Shown here: piece after piece, positions 39,276-53,325 of the stretch
How the letters are laid out: every line of letters begins with the position of its first letter
Numbering within the stretch: position 1 is the stretch's first letter
From: Paraconiothyrium sp. Pb-2020
Lineage: Eukaryota > Ascomycota > Dothideomycetes > Pleosporales > Didymosphaeriaceae
Length of the DNA stretch: 64,000 nt
Direction of reading: 5' to 3'
Assembly (NCBI GenBank): GCA_022419385.1
Contig: JAJUBI010000003.1
Span: 2,418,001-2,482,000, forward strand
Program-made: the position numbers and the translations under genes
Notes under the pieces: model-generated
The model's database searches: none
Seen by the model: the letters and a program-made list of their open reading frames with translations, nothing else
Told to the model about the DNA's origin: nothing

Positions 39276-39764
39276 TATTATAAGGGGGATTCTATATACC
39301 TAACCTAGAATAGCCTTATAGGTATTTAGTAATTAAGAGCAGATAGATAATAAGGGTATAAGAATATTCTAACCTTACTATAAAAGGTAAGGTAATAATT
39401 ATATAAAAAGACTAATAGATCTTTAGTATAGAAGATATACTTTAATTTTAACTATAAGAATTAACTATAAAGAATATAAAAGATACTAAAGTTCCTTTAA
39501 ACTATATACTATTCTTTATTATCCTCTTATTTCTTACTTTACTATACTCTAGGGGATTATATCTCTTAGTAAAAGTATTTAAGTAATCCTACTAAGCTAG
39601 CTTACTTCTAGAATTCTACTTTTTAGTAGAATTAGTTATATAATACTTAGCTAATTAGCTCCTACTAACTAGTATCTATTCTTTAATTAGTAATAAAGGT
39701 ATTACTAATATCTTATATATAATTATTCCCCTTTACTAGGTCTTAATCTATTATAATTATAATA
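39276..39764 (-). repeat. 3' LTR of B3
   Basis: 489-bp family B LTR followed by the reversed polypurine tract TTATCTCCTTTA. Confidence 0.9.
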
Positions 39765-41111
39765 TTATCTCCTTTAGAGTTTTATTTAAGACTCTTAGTA
39801 TTATTTTATAATCTTTAGTAGTATAGTTTCTTCTTAAAGGTAGAACTTTTATTTTATTATATTTTTTTTCTTTTCTTACTTCCCTAACTATACCTAAGGT
39901 ACTAAAATAATCTCTAACTATATTATACTTATACTAATAAGGTATATTTATATAGCCTAGAGATATAAATAAAGTGCAACTATTATATAAAAGAGAAAAT
40001 TTCTAAGTATTTTATAAATATTATAACTAAAAAGTATACTATATATATTATAGTTTATATAAAGTATAGCCTTAGGTTTCTAAAAAGAGTAGAAGTATAT
40101 TTAGTTTAAAAAGTACTAGAAGTAGCTTACTCTTTTTTTATAAAGGCTAAAATTACTTACTCTACCTTAAAATTACTTAAGTAAAGAAAAAGTAATTCTT
40201 TACTATATAAATACTTATATAGCTAATATAATAAGAACTTAGAGAAGGAGGCCTTAAAGAGTAAAGTTACTAATATTTTATTTATTCTATTACTATTTTA
40301 CCTTTAACTAACCTAGGCTAATTATAGGCTAATACTTTCTTTTTTTTTTTTCTACTCTTTACCTAGATCTTAGAGTAACCTTTAGAGTATTACTTCTCTA
40401 GAATTAATTTTCTAGATTATAGCTTAAAAGTTCTCTAGTATCTTCTTATAGTTTATAAGGTTTTCTTTTAATTCTTAAGGTATTATACTGTTCTAGCTAT
40501 TCTTTCTATTTAACTAAGTATTTTTCTAACCCTTAACTATTTATAGGTCCTTAATTTTTTAACCTTATACTTATCTTCTAGCTCTAGCTAAGTCTTAATT
40601 AGAGTATCTAGTAGTGCTAGTTCTAGAAGGTTTTTATAAAAGGTAGTATATACTTTAGTACCTATAGATAGAAGTAATTTATTTATAACTAGTTCTTTAG
40701 TTTCTTATTTTTAAAGAGGCCTATTTATAGGTAATCTAGTTTTTTACTTAGTTATTTTGTCTTAAAGTTTTTTTAGGATAGAAAAACTTTATTTTCTTTT
40801 TTAAAAATTAGTCTTTTAATTCTTTGCTTATTTATATTTCTAGATACTAAGAGGGCTTTACAGCTTATTCTATTCTATAATATAAGATATAGATTTCTTA
40901 TTCTTTAAGCTTTATCTTATACTTTTATAGAAATACTTTCTATATTTTTTAGATTCTAATAAGTAACTAGCTTATATCTATAGTTTATATAGTGTAGTAA
41001 GTATTCTGTTATGCCTAACCTAGTGCTATTATACACTAATTATACTATAGAAAGGAGTTTAACCTAATTATTTTATTATTTATTAATATAGAATTGTAGA
41101 TACTATTCTAG

Positions 41112-41574
41112 TATTACGGCTGCTACGCCGCAACAGAATTACAGGAACTAACGTAATGATAGCAGCAACTAGTCAGATTATAAGAATAAGTATTATAATT
41201 ACAGGTCGGATGCTAAGCATAATATGGACACATAATTAAGGTTATGTAATTAGATCTGTAGATCTATAGAATAGAGCTATAGAGCCTAAATCTATAGAAT
41301 CTATATACAGAGCCTATAGAGCCTAGGTTAGATAGCAGTATATAGAGATAACGAATTATTACTAGTAATCCCTTATTATTAATTTATAATACAGTTTACT
41401 GTATCTAGTTTCCTTATAAAAGATTACCCTTAAGCCTTTAGCAATATATTCTTATTATAGTAATTAATTAACGTTTACACGCACGTAACTTATACAACCC
41501 TATATACTACTTATCTCTTAATAGAACCCTAACTAGGCCGCAGCTTACTACAGTGTTAAGAAGGCCCTATTACA
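41112..41574 (+). repeat. 5' LTR of A2
   Basis: 463 bp, start TATTACGGCTGCTACGCCGC, end CTATTACA. The GC-rich start and the CCGCAGC core near the 3' end keep several CpG sites. Confidence 0.93.
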
Positions 41575-41639
41575 CTTTAATAATTATATTTTAAGAGTCT
41601 CTATAGGTATGTACCTAAGTTACCCTTACTAAACAATAG

Positions 41640-44600
41640 CTTCTATAGTGAACCGACCAATATTATTAGACCTAATAGACCTAGTCTAGATAAAGGAATA
41701 ACTTAACTACCTAAATAAAGAAAACTAAAGGCAAAAAGATGCCTACAATAAGTTAGTAGAATAAGTAAGAGTTATATTAGAGAAGAAGGGGGAAGGAGCC
41801 AATAAAATAATAAAAGAATAATCTAGCAAATAGAACTTAGGATAAGGAGCAGACCCTTAAAACTAGCCAATTTAGAAAAGTTTAATAGAATAAGGACTAA
41901 GCTTAGGGGTTCCTAGCCTCTATATCCCTCTATTTAGATTTAATCGAGAATACCTCAGAGAAGAAGATTAGAAAGTGGCTTATATAGTAACCTACTTTAT
42001 AGGCAAAGTAATAGACTAGTTTAATAGTTACCTTATAGACTAGAGGATAAACCAAATAGACAACTAAAAAATAGAAACTAACCTTATCTTTATAAGTTAC
42101 GCCTACTTTAAATAAAAACTCTAACTAACCTTTAGTAATATTAACGCAGAACGTATAGCTAAACAGAAACTCTTAAAGCTCTAATAAATTAAGACAGTAG
42201 CAGCCTATATATTAGTGTTTAAACAGCTGGCTAACAAAGTCTTAGACTACAGAGAATAAGCCCTAATATAGAAGTTCTATAAAGGACTTAAGTTAGATAT
42301 TAGGTATAAGATAATTAGAATAGAGAAACTAATAACTTTACCTATAATAATTAAATAAGCTGTCTAAGTAGATAACAAGTTATTCCTATAGAAATAAGAT
42401 AATAAAGGAGGAAGCGGATACAGCGCAAATAGCTAAAACTATAAAATTTATAATAAAAGGGATCTAATAGTCTTAGATGCTAATAAAGAAAAGGGATTAA
42501 GTTAGAATATAATAAAGGAAAAGCAATATAAGGAAGGCGCTTACTTTAGCTATAGTAAAAAGGGCTATATTGCTAGAAACTGCCTAAATAAAAGCTAGAA
42601 AAAGTTTGTAAAAGGTACTAAGGAGGAACTAAAGAAGCCAAAAGCCTTAAAGGAAACTAAAGAGAAGCTGGCTAGTAGTAAGAAATATAAGGCTACTTAT
42701 TAGGCTAAATATTCCTAAGACATGTGTGTATTACATATAAAGATAAAAAAGGATACAGAATACTAGCCTATAAGAGAAAGGCTAGCGGCAACTTAAGAAG
42801 ACTAAATAATTCTATAGCTAGAGAAGTAAAACGCCTAAGTCCTAGAATTCTATAATACTAAAGATTTAGAAAGCAAACCTAACAACAACAAAGGAGATAG
42901 TAACTTAAATAGATTAGTAGATATACTATTCTAGTTAACTCTAAAAGAGAATAAACCCTTCTCCTTATTACTAGTATAGGAGGCGCCTATATCCCCTAGT
43001 AAAAATGTCTATATAGGGGGAGTTAAATATTTCTAGCCTACAGGACTAACGTATAAAGCGGCCAGACTAGTTAAGACTAAAGATGTGTAATAAATAATTA
43101 AGGGTCTACGCTTCTACTATAAGAATTTATATAGAGAAACTATCCACAAGGTTTACAAAAACTAAAAGATCTAGTTTCTCTAAAATATAAAGTTTATAAG
43201 CTTCAACAAATAGGTGGAATAAAATATAGTTCTAGTAAGGGAAATACCAAATAAATAAGAATAGGCCTAGATTACTAATAAAATTAAATAGGTAGATAAA
43301 GCTTACACACCTTAAGTTACAATAAAGTACTAGATCCTAATTAGAGAAGAATGCTCAGATAGACTAATAAAACTAATAGAAGGGAATAATTCTTAAACAC
43401 TAACTAAATACCTAGTATATTATAAATTATTATAGATATTATATATTATAGATAATTACCTAATACACCTAACTCTAAAGAGGAAATATTATACCTTCCT
43501 AATATAGGTAATAGATAACCCCCACAATAACCTTGTCCTAAGGGACAAAGACAAAGTATATAGATAGCACCTAGAAAAGAAGTATAAGGGATACCTAGTG
43601 CTAGCCCCTAGACCCCTCTTACTAATTAAATATATAAAAGGGCAACTTTAGTATAAGTGCCCTAAGAATAAGTGCCCTCAGTATATAGCTAAGAAAATAT
43701 AGACAAAGTATTAGCCAAAAGGCAAAGAAGCCTTAAGAGGTATATAAGAACTATTTATTATAATTTAAGGAGAATACTACAGAAAACTAATTAGAGTAAT
43801 AATTAATAGTAGAGCAATACAGAATTTTATCTCTAAAGAATTTACAGAGAACAAAGGACTCCACTACACCTATAAAATAGAGAAAAGGACCTTGTTTAAT
43901 ATTAAAGGACTACCTTTTTAGGAGCAAATCTATATAGAAACTACACTAGAAACCTTCCTATTTAAAGAACTAGTTATTAACAACTTTATTATAGACTTAG
44001 CTAAGATAGATAATTAGCAAGACGTAATCCTAGAAATGCTATAGCTAAAATAGGTTAACCTAACTATTTACTAGAGAACGAAACAAGTCTAATACCTATA
44101 CTAGTTAGTAGCAAATAAGAAACTTACCCTAGAAATACTAGACTAGTATTAGAGGTTTACAGATATCTTTAACAAACTAGAAGGATACCTTCTAGAACAC
44201 GCTAAGTAGAACTGTAAGATTAGACTAGAGAAAGAAAAACAACCTACATAGGGACTAGTATATAAAACAATAGAATAAGAGCTTAAGGTTACTAAATAAT
44301 ATATTAAGAATAACCTTAAATAGAAATATATTAGACTTTTTTAGTCTTCTACTGCTTATAGAGTTACCTTTATAGAAAAAAAGGATAACCTAGAACTACA
44401 GTTCTATATTAACTTTAGAAAAACAAATGCCATTATAATTAAAAATAGATACCTATTACCCTTAATATTAGATCTATAAGACTAACTCTAAGACGTAAAA
44501 GTTTTTACCCGCTTAGATGTAAAAAACGCATACTACCAAATTAGGATAAAGAAAGGCAAAAAATAGAAAACTGCCTTTAGAATAAAGTTAGGGTTATTTA

Positions 44601-47030
44601 AGTATAATATTATACCCTTTAGGCTTACTAACACCTTAGCTATTTTTTAGAGACGAATTAACACTGTGCTCTAAGAATATATTAGTAAGTATACTATAGC
44701 ATACCTAGATAATATCTTAATATACTCAAACAACAAATAAGACTACTAAAAGTATATAAAAGAAGTACTAAACTATATAAGTAAAGCTAAGCTATATTTA
44801 AAGCTTAAGAAGTGCAAATTCTATATTACCTAAACTATTTTTCTAGGGTTTGTAGTAGAACCTAGGAAACTTAAGATTAAGTAAATAAAGCTCTAGAAGA
44901 TTTTAGGTTAGAGAAAGCTAAAAAATATTAAGGATATCTAATTCTTCTTAGAATTTTACAACTATTACAGGAAGTTTATTCTAGACTAGATAAAGATAAT
45001 AGAGCCCCTTATAAGGCTAATAAAAAGAAAGAAGTACCCTTTAAATAAACAGATAAATGCTAATAAGTAATAGATTAACTTAAGGAAGAATTTGCTAAGA
45101 AACCTATCTATAAATCTTTAATCCCTACTATCCCGCTATTAGAGATAGATATATTAAATTTCGCTATAGGAGTATACTTACTCCAGTAAAATTTAGAGAT
45201 AGATAAAAAGCACCTATACAGCTATTACTTCTAAAAAATATAAAAAGCTAAACTTAACTATAACATCTATAATAAAGAGATATTAGTAATAGTTAAAGTG
45301 TTTAAGAAATAGAGAACTTACCTCTAAAGAGTAAAATACTAAATACCGGTCTTTTTAGACTATAAGAACTTAACAGGATTTATAATAAATAAGGCCTTTA
45401 CACCCTAGTAAGTAAGATAGGCACAGACCCTATTAATATATAATTTTAAGATTATATACATCTAAGAAACAGAAAACCTTTAGGCAGATACTTTAAGCAG
45501 AAGACCTAACTTATAAGAAAAAGCTAAAGTATTAGGGGCCCTGCTTTAATTTAATAAAGACAGTACTATTATCTATAATATACTAAAGCTAGCAGCAATA
45601 ATAGAAACCTAAACTAGTATATAGCACGACTGGATTAAAAAGGAAATAGTAATTAGTAATAAGAATATAAGCCACCTACCTATAGAAATAAAATACAAGA
45701 ATAATATCTATAAGGTCTTTAATAGGATCTTTGTTCCTGCTAAGATTTAACGTAAATTTATAAGACAATTCTATAAGGCACCGGCATACAGCTACTAGAG
45801 AATTAAATAAATAATAGAATAACTAATAAGGGACTACTACTTCCCTTAAGCCTAATAAATAGTTATAGAAGTCTTACACAACTGCGCTAACTACTACTAA
45901 AATAAACTAAGTAGGTATACGCTGTACAGACAACTATAACCTATAGAAGTTTCTAATTAACTATAGGGTATAGTTATAATGGACTTTATTACAGGACTAC
46001 TAAAATCCAAGGACCTAGATAATAAGGTAGAATATAATAGAATTATAATTATTATTAATAAAGCAACTAAGTACGCATACTTCTTACTATATAAAGAGGT
46101 TAGTAAAGTAGAGTATATAGCTTTCTACTTTACTTTTATAGTAATAGTATAATATAGAGCTCTGGATAAAATTATTATAGATAGAGATATTTACATTATA
46201 TCTAAGTTCTAGCAAACAGTATTTACCCTTATAGGTATTAAACACAGCATGTTAACGGCCTATTATCTATAAATAGATAGGCAGACAGAATAAATAAACA
46301 AAATAGTAGAATAGTTTCTTAGGTATTACCTAAACTATTAATAGAATAACTAGGTAGAGTTACTCCCTATAGCATAACTAGCCTATAACAGCTTATAATA
46401 TAGTGCTACTAGAGTTTTACCATTTTTTATAAACTACAAATTTAACCCAGCAGTCTACTAAGTACCTAGAACTATAAGGTCTTAGAGCAAAGATAGAGAA
46501 TAATAGGCTAAGAAAATTATATAAATCTACAGTTAACTTTAGTAAGACGCTATATTCCTATAAGGAAAAATAGAAAAATACTATAATCTTAAGCATAAGC
46601 CTGCGCCTACACTAGAGAAAGAAGAGAAAGTCTAGCTACTATAAAAAAATATTACTAGTAAACAACTATTAAATAAACTAGACTACCTAAAAATCAGACT
46701 ATATAAGGTCCTAGAACAAATTACCCTAGTTTTATTTAAACTATAACTTCTAAATAGTATAAAAATATACCTAGTGTTCTACGTAGCTCTCTTAGAGAAG
46801 GCACTATAGAATACAGAACCTATAGTCTATAAAGTAGATATATATAGAGAATAGTAAGAAGAATAAGAAGTAGTAAGTATTAATAGATACTAACTAGCAA
46901 ATAGTTAAAATTACTATAAAGTTAAATAGCTAGGACGCGATAAAAAGGGAAACCTATAGAATAATATCTAGAAACTAGAAAGTAACCTTAACTGCCCTAA
47001 GAAGTTAAAGGAATTTTAGTTAAACTAATC
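41640..47030 (+). pseudogene. Decayed A2 gag-pol with probable chromodomain
   Basis: Gag runs from about 41640. A CX2CX4HX4C zinc knuckle is readable at 42542-42583, with its second Cys and the His as Tyr, the first also Tyr, and the last Cys intact. The protease motif appears as Asn-Ser-(R)-Ala near 43800-43840, the catalytic Asp changed to Asn. RT spans about 44300-44800 with Leu-Asp-Val-Lys-Asn-Ala-Tyr near 44515 and Tyr-Leu-Asp-Asn at 44702-44713, one catalytic Asp still intact. RNase H follows near 45145-45400. The integrase zinc region is near 45750-45900 and its core near 45950-46330, including a Met-Asp-Phe-Ile-Thr-Gly stretch near 45978. A Tyr-(x)-Val-Lys-(x)-Leu-Gly pattern near 46905-46940 suggests a C-terminal chromodomain. 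Stops replace Gln and Trp. Confidence 0.82.
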
Positions 47031-47049
47031 TCTTAAAGAAAGCCTAGAG

Positions 47050-47741
47050 ATATTAGACTAAGAGCTAGACTACCTTATAGTAAACTATAAAGATTGCTAC
47101 TATTAGAGAAGGTATAAGTAGTGTCTTAAGAAACTACTTCGCCCTCCTTAGAACTATTCTATAGACTAGTAGCCCTTAGTTCTACTTCTTTCTAATCTAG
47201 CTTAGCCTTAAGAAATACTAACTATTAATTCTCCTGCTTATTAAGAAGTTTCTTCTACTTTTAAAGTTATAATACCTTAGCTTAGGCTATAGCTAGGGCA
47301 TCTAGAATTACTTCTTAAGCCTTCTTAGCCTTAGCCAGTTTAGCTTAAATTTTGGCTTAAGAGCAACCAGTATTGCGCACTAAGAATAATTAGTTCTAAA
47401 GAAGGAATTATAACTAACTATATACTTTTAGCAATAGACATACTATTAACATTGTAAAAACCTTAAATATTAGAATAAATATAGGCTTTATAAGCAGAAT
47501 GCCTAGGTGTATTATATAGTAAAAGTATATAAGAAATTTTAAGCCTATTATAATAAGAATAAGGCATAGCTAGAAATCTGTAATAACCTATCTTATTAGC
47601 AAGAGTAAGTTGTTTATTAGTTTTGTAAGAAGGTATAAAGGGCAATAATAAACTACTATATAATAGGGCTCGCCCCGCTAATATAGTATAACCCTTACAA
47701 CAGATAAATCTTTAGGCTGAAGATATAAAAGGGGGAGATAG
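47050..47741 (+). other. A2 3' untranslated region and polypurine tract
   Basis: About 690 bases between the end of the chromodomain region and the 3' LTR, shared by A1, A-out and A-in. Ends in the polypurine tract used for plus-strand priming (47727-47741). A 60-codon minus-strand frame inside it is treated as chance. Confidence 0.6.
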
Positions 47742-48204
47742 TGTTATAGCTACTATACTATAATAGAATTATAGGAACCAACGTAATAACAGCAGCGACT
47801 AGTTAGATTATAAGAATAAGTATTATAATTATAGGTTAGATGCTAAGTACAATATGGATATATAATTAAGGTTATATAATTAGATCTGTAAATCTGTAGG
47901 ACAGAGCTATAGAGCCTAGATTTATAGAATCTGTGTACAGAGCCTATAGAGCCTAGGTTAGATAGTAGTATATAGAGATAACGGATTATTACTAGTAATC
48001 CCTTATTATTAATCTATAATACAGTTTACTGCATCTAGTTTCTTTATAGAAGATTACCCTTAAGTCTTTAGCAACACATTCTTATTATAGTAATTAATTA
48101 ACGTTTATACACACATAACTTATACAACCCTGCACGCTACTTATCTCTTAACAGAACCCTAACTAGGCCGCGGCTTACCACAGTGTTAAGAAGGCCCCGT
48201 TACA
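47742..48204 (+). repeat. 3' LTR of A2
   Basis: 463 bp, start TGTTATAGC with the TGTTA end intact, end CCCCGTTACA, followed by tctag. Confidence 0.94.
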
Positions 48205-51200
48205 TCTAGTGTCTAATTTATATATTCTATCTATCTATCTATTTATAGGTAGAAGCTTATTAATAGCTTTCTATTTATACCTAATATAGCTATAAATATG
48301 TCCTAATACTTAGATATAAAGAGTTTATTATAGTTTATAATAAATTCTTTAGGTAGACTATATTCTATAAATAGTATATTATTAACTTTATAAGTAAGGT
48401 TCTCTACTATTATAAATTCTTCTATAGGCCTAAACTTTGCTACCTTAGTAAGTTAATTTACTATTACTATAATAGTGTTATATATTTATCTAGTTTCTAG
48501 CTATAGTAATCTTAGAAGCTTTACTATAAAGTCTATTATTACACTTTACTATAGCCTTTTAGCTACTAGTAATAGTTATAGGAGTTTATAAGGCTTATAT
48601 CTCTTAGACTTATTTTTATAATATGCTAAATAGTTGCTTATTTCTTTAGTAACTAGTTATTTAAGTTTTAGAATAGTATATTTATTTATAATATAACGTG
48701 TTATTTCTTTAATACTTAGGTATCCTTATTCTCTTAACTTGTGTAGCTTTCTAATTAAGATAGGTATATATTAGTCTTTTACTAGTATTCTTTATTTATA
48801 ATTTCTCTAGATTTTATTAAAACTATTCTAGAATAGATTATACTCCTCTCTCTATTTCTTAGAGAGTTATAAGTAGTTTTAGAAGTTATACACCTTAGGT
48901 CCTATATACTAAAATAAGGCTACTTAAACTTTAATTTTTAGTTAATTATATTCTAATATTCTATCTTTATACTTTTATAAAACAGTATTATAAAGGTTAG
49001 CTTTATTTTCTATTAAATCTAATCTCCTGCTTAAGGCGTCTGCTATACTATTAAGAGTTTTAGGTTAATAGTAAATTATAAAGTTAAAGTTAGCTAAAAA
49101 TTCTATCTATTATACTTATCTTTAGTTAAGCTTCTTAGTTATTATAAAGCTAGTAAGGTTTTAATAGTCTATCTATACCTTTATTTTATAGTATACTTCT
49201 ATAAGTTATACTTTCTATTACTTAAAGGCATCTACTACTACTAGTAGTTTCTTATTATAGATATTATAGTTAAGTTCTGCTCCTAAGAACTTCTAGAAAT
49301 AATAAAACACTAGTCTCTATTTTTTATTCTTATCTAGTTATAAGAGAATTACTTCTAGTATATAGTCTAATATATCTATTTCTACCCTTATAGGCTTCTT
49401 TAGATTAAATATTTAGAGTAAAAGTACTATAAGAAATATTTTCTTTAACCTTTTAAATACCTCTAGCAGTCTTCTAATAATTAGCTAGATAATCTTATTA
49501 TTCTTTTTCTTTATAAGATTTGTTAATAGTACTGTTATCTTAAAATAGTTCTTAATAAATTTTTAATAGAAGTTAGTAAACCCTAAGAAGGATTAGATAT
49601 TCTTTACTAACTTAGAAACTAGCTATTCTTATATAGTAGCTATCTTCTTTAGATCTATAAATACTTCTTTCTTTAAAATAATAAATTCTAGGTACTCTAT
49701 TTTTATAATATAAAACTTATATTTATCTAAATATAGAAGTAGTTTATACTTCTTTAGCTTCTTAAGTACCTTCTTTATATATTCTATATACTCTTCTAGC
49801 GTTCTGCTAGAATAGATAAGTATATTATTAAGGTATACTATATAGAATATATCTAAGTATTTATATAAGGCCTTATTAATAACTGTCTAGAATATTATAG
49901 GCGTGTTAGTTAAGCTAAAAGGCATAACTATATATTTATAAAGACTAAACTAGGTTCTAAATATAGTTTTTTACTTATATTCTTTTGCTATTTATATATA
50001 GTAATACCTATTATATATATTAAATTTTATAAACTACTTAGTTCCTTAAAGTCTATCTATAAGCTCTATAATTAATAGTAAGAGGTACTAGTTCTTAATT
50101 ATAGCATTATTTAGCTATCTATAATCTATATAGAGCTGTAGCTTACTATTTTTCTTAGGTACCTATAGAATAGAAAATACTATAGGGCTTTAACTATCTT
50201 AGATATAACCTCTTACTAGGTTCTTTCTTAAGTATTCTTTTAATTTTTATTTCTAATCTACTAATATTAGCCTTAGCTATTCTAGTTATAGCTTTATATT
50301 TTTATCTAGGGGAATCTTATAATTCTACTTTTAGTAATTAGGAAGTTCCTCTCTTTTAATTTTCTTAAGAAGTTTTATATATTTCTTATATTCTAGCAGA
50401 ATTATAGCTTCTCTTATTTTATTCTATAGGTCTAATTATTATACTAGATAATTTGTGCTTACTCTAGATTTTTCTCTAGAATTTTAGCTATTTTTACAGC
50501 TAAGATTCTCTTAGTTTATTATTTAACCTACTTATTTAGGGCGTCTAGAGTTCTAGGTTTTATTTATTATAGTTATTAGGTTCTAGTAACTTTTAGTATT
50601 ACTCCTTAGCTTTATATTATTTACTTTACCTAATCTATATTAGGGTTATATATTATTAGCTAATTATACCCTATAATAGCTTCTAAGCTTTCTAAATCTA
50701 TAATAGTAAAGCTATATTAGCTTTTAAATCTCTTAATTCTAATAGGTAGTAGTATTATTTCTAGGCATAACTAGCCTTTACTATAACTTTATAATATTAT
50801 ACTATTAGCTATTTCTAGCTGTATAGGCACCTTCTTATCTTTATATAGTAGGTTATACCTCTCTACTACCCTTAGTACTATTAGATATTTTATTATACTA
50901 GAGTCTATTAAAGCTTTTACTTAGAATTCTTTAATTATAATTTTCTTTACTATTTATAGTCTTATAGTGCTATTAGCTTCTACTCTATAAGCCTTTAAAA
51001 TACTTTTTACTAGCTTAGCTTCTTATCTAGTAGTATTCTAGTTTTTTAATTACTTTTATATTTTATTATAGGTGCCTTTGCAGTAGTATTATTTATAGAA
51101 AGAATAGTTTATTCTAGATTATCTTAATATTATTTTAAAGGGTTATATAGTATTCCCTTTCTTTATAGGTATCTGTTTTTAACCTTACTTTTAAGGTACT

Positions 51201-51377
51201 ATAAGGGTATCCTACTATAGCCCTTCTCTAATACCTTTCTATAGTAAGTATTTAAATATATTTAAATTTCTTATCTTCTTTCTTATAGTTCTTATAACCT
51301 ATTATTATACACTCCTAGTAAAATATAAACTTATAGTTTAGATCTAAGTAGTCTACTGCTGCTAATTCCTTCTTACT

Positions 51378-51591
51378 GTGGTTGTGTATTTGTACACTAA
51401 GAGGTTATTAGGCTAAGGCTCTGTTCGCATTAGAATGCCAGGTACTATTTTTACTATGTTAAGGTCTAATAATTCTCTTTTCCTGCTCTTTGTAAGGCCT
51501 AAGAGCCTATCAGCCTCTTGTTCTGCTGCTCCGCCCCACGTGCCTCTATCCTTGCCAAATATTCACCTTACACATCGTACTCCACCACATA
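51378..51591. mobile_element. 214-bp non-RIP insertion in B3 gag (MITE-like, unidentified)
   Basis: Ordinary base composition with many CA, CC and CG dinucleotides, unlike the surrounding TpA-rich B3 sequence. The host reads CTTACTAAGATA elsewhere; here 3-bp act copies flank the insert (51375-51377 and 51592-51594). Its ends are weakly inverted (GTGGTTGTG against TATGTGGTGGAG in reverse complement). Inside, AAGAGGTTATTAGGCT near 51408-51424 is partly inverted as AGCCTATCAGCCTCTT near 51503-51519. No coding capacity was recognised. The size, 3-bp duplication and imperfect inverted ends suggest a small non-autonomous DNA element; a captured fragment of host DNA is the alternative. Confidence 0.55.
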
Positions 51592-53325
51592 ACTAAGATA
51601 TTCTAGATATTTTAGTTATTTATAATTTATTTATTTCTAGTTTCTATATAGTCTGTATCTTTTCTTATAGGGTATGTGTCTATATACTTATACTGTAGGG
51701 TTTTATTATATTATTCTAGGCCTTATAGCTAGTTCCCTGTTAGATGCTTTTACCTCTAATAAATAGAACAACTATTTATATAATATATTTTCTAAGATAA
51801 GGGCCTATAGTTTTTTTTTATATATTAAACTAATAGATATAGTATTCCCTGCTTTAGCACTTATTTTTACTTAGTTAAAAGTATCTCTATCCCTAGGGTT
51901 CTTTCGCACTATATTTCTTTAGTTTTAGTAGTAGGTATAATCTATATATAATATTGCTAGAACTTAGTCTATATATAATTATTCTTAATTCTAAGCTACT
52001 AAGTTAGGTTATATATTTTTCCCTATTAGGTTACTGCCTATTTATATATCTAATATATTTTTAGTCTAATAATTTAGATTTTTCTATAGTAATCCTAGGC
52101 TTAGTGTATAGGTTCTCTATAAACTTAGTATTTTCTTTTAGTTACTCTATATACTACTATTCTATCTAATATCTCTAGATAGCTGTCCTTATCTACTCTA
52201 TTATAGGGGTCTATAAGCTTTATTTATAGAGATCCTGCCTTAGTATCTAGTATTATATTATTATTCTAAATTTTACCTAATTTAGGTATTTTAGGGCGTA
52301 GTATTACTATTACTACTCTAATAATCTAGGCTCTTTTTTCTTAGACTATCTTCTTTAGGTATTCTTTCTTAAAGTGTCCTTATTTACTATAGGTTAAATA
52401 GGCTTTTTTCTAAAACTATTGTTATTAGATCTTATCCTTTTTTTTTTATTATAGGGTTTATTTCTTCTTTTCTTAAGCCTTATCTTTTATAATAATATTT
52501 TTATTCTTATTTTACCTATCTTCTTATTAGATTTTTTTTAAGTTTACCTTTTATTCTATAACTAGCTTTACTAGTTCTTTCTTTTCTAAGTAATTTTGTA
52601 TAGGTGTTAGTCTACTTTAACTAACAATTTAATTAAGTCTTTAAGACTTTTAGCTTTTCTATAGTATACTAGCTTTCTTTTATAGTCTCCTTAAGCCTAT
52701 TATAGAAGGCTGCTTATAGCAGAGTGTTATCTATATAATTTAGACTTATAACTTATAAAATTTAGCTATATATTTACTAGCTAAGTTTTTCTATTTAAGG
52801 CGCTAAATTAACCTCTCTACTTATTATTTCTTATTTATATTACTAAATATAACTTAATTTATTTCTTAAATTCTTTCTAGAATCTAAAAACCTTAGTAGT
52901 TTCTTCTTCTATTTATTAGGTCTAGTCTTATATACTAAAAATTATCTATTAAGGGTTTTAATCTATTAAGCAGCTTTGCCCTTTATATATAATTTAGTAG
53001 CTAGTATCTTAGTATAGTTATTACTATAATATAGAATTATATTAGTAGTATAGTCTATATTAGTAAAAAGGTTTTAAGATTTACCTTCTCTCTATTATAT
53101 AGCTCTGGTACTTTAAACTGTATTTTAGCTAGTGCAACTATTAGGGTAGAAGGTATAGTTAATATCTTTACTATATTCTAAAGTTTCTATATTTCTACTA
53201 CTTAAGTAGCTAGTAGTGCTACTAAATTAGTTTACTAGCCTAGAAGCTATACTTTCTATTAGGGCCCTTAACCTAGTTAAGCTTAAGGGTGTTGCTATAA
53301 TATCTTAAATATTAGGTAGTTAAAG

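Larger units (their letters stand above)
41112..48204 (+). mobile_element. A2: full-length family A retrotransposon, TSD tctag
   Basis: Complete 7.09-kb plus-strand element with two 463-bp LTRs (41112-41574, 47742-48204) and a perfect 5-bp TSD tctag (41107-41111, 48205-48209). Removing A2 and one TSD restores the B3 integrase sequence seen in B2 near 25950-25985. The polypurine tract AAAAGGGGGAGATAG lies at 47727-47741. It is the least RIP-mutated internal region of family A here and keeps many CA and CG dinucleotides, so it is the best guide to the A coding order. It is one of the last insertions in the nest. Confidence 0.95.

Noticed and set aside
47463..47645. 60-codon minus-strand open frame in the A2 3' region
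   Set aside because: It lies in the 3' untranslated part shared by all A copies, is not open in A1, A-out or A-in, and has no recognisable motif.
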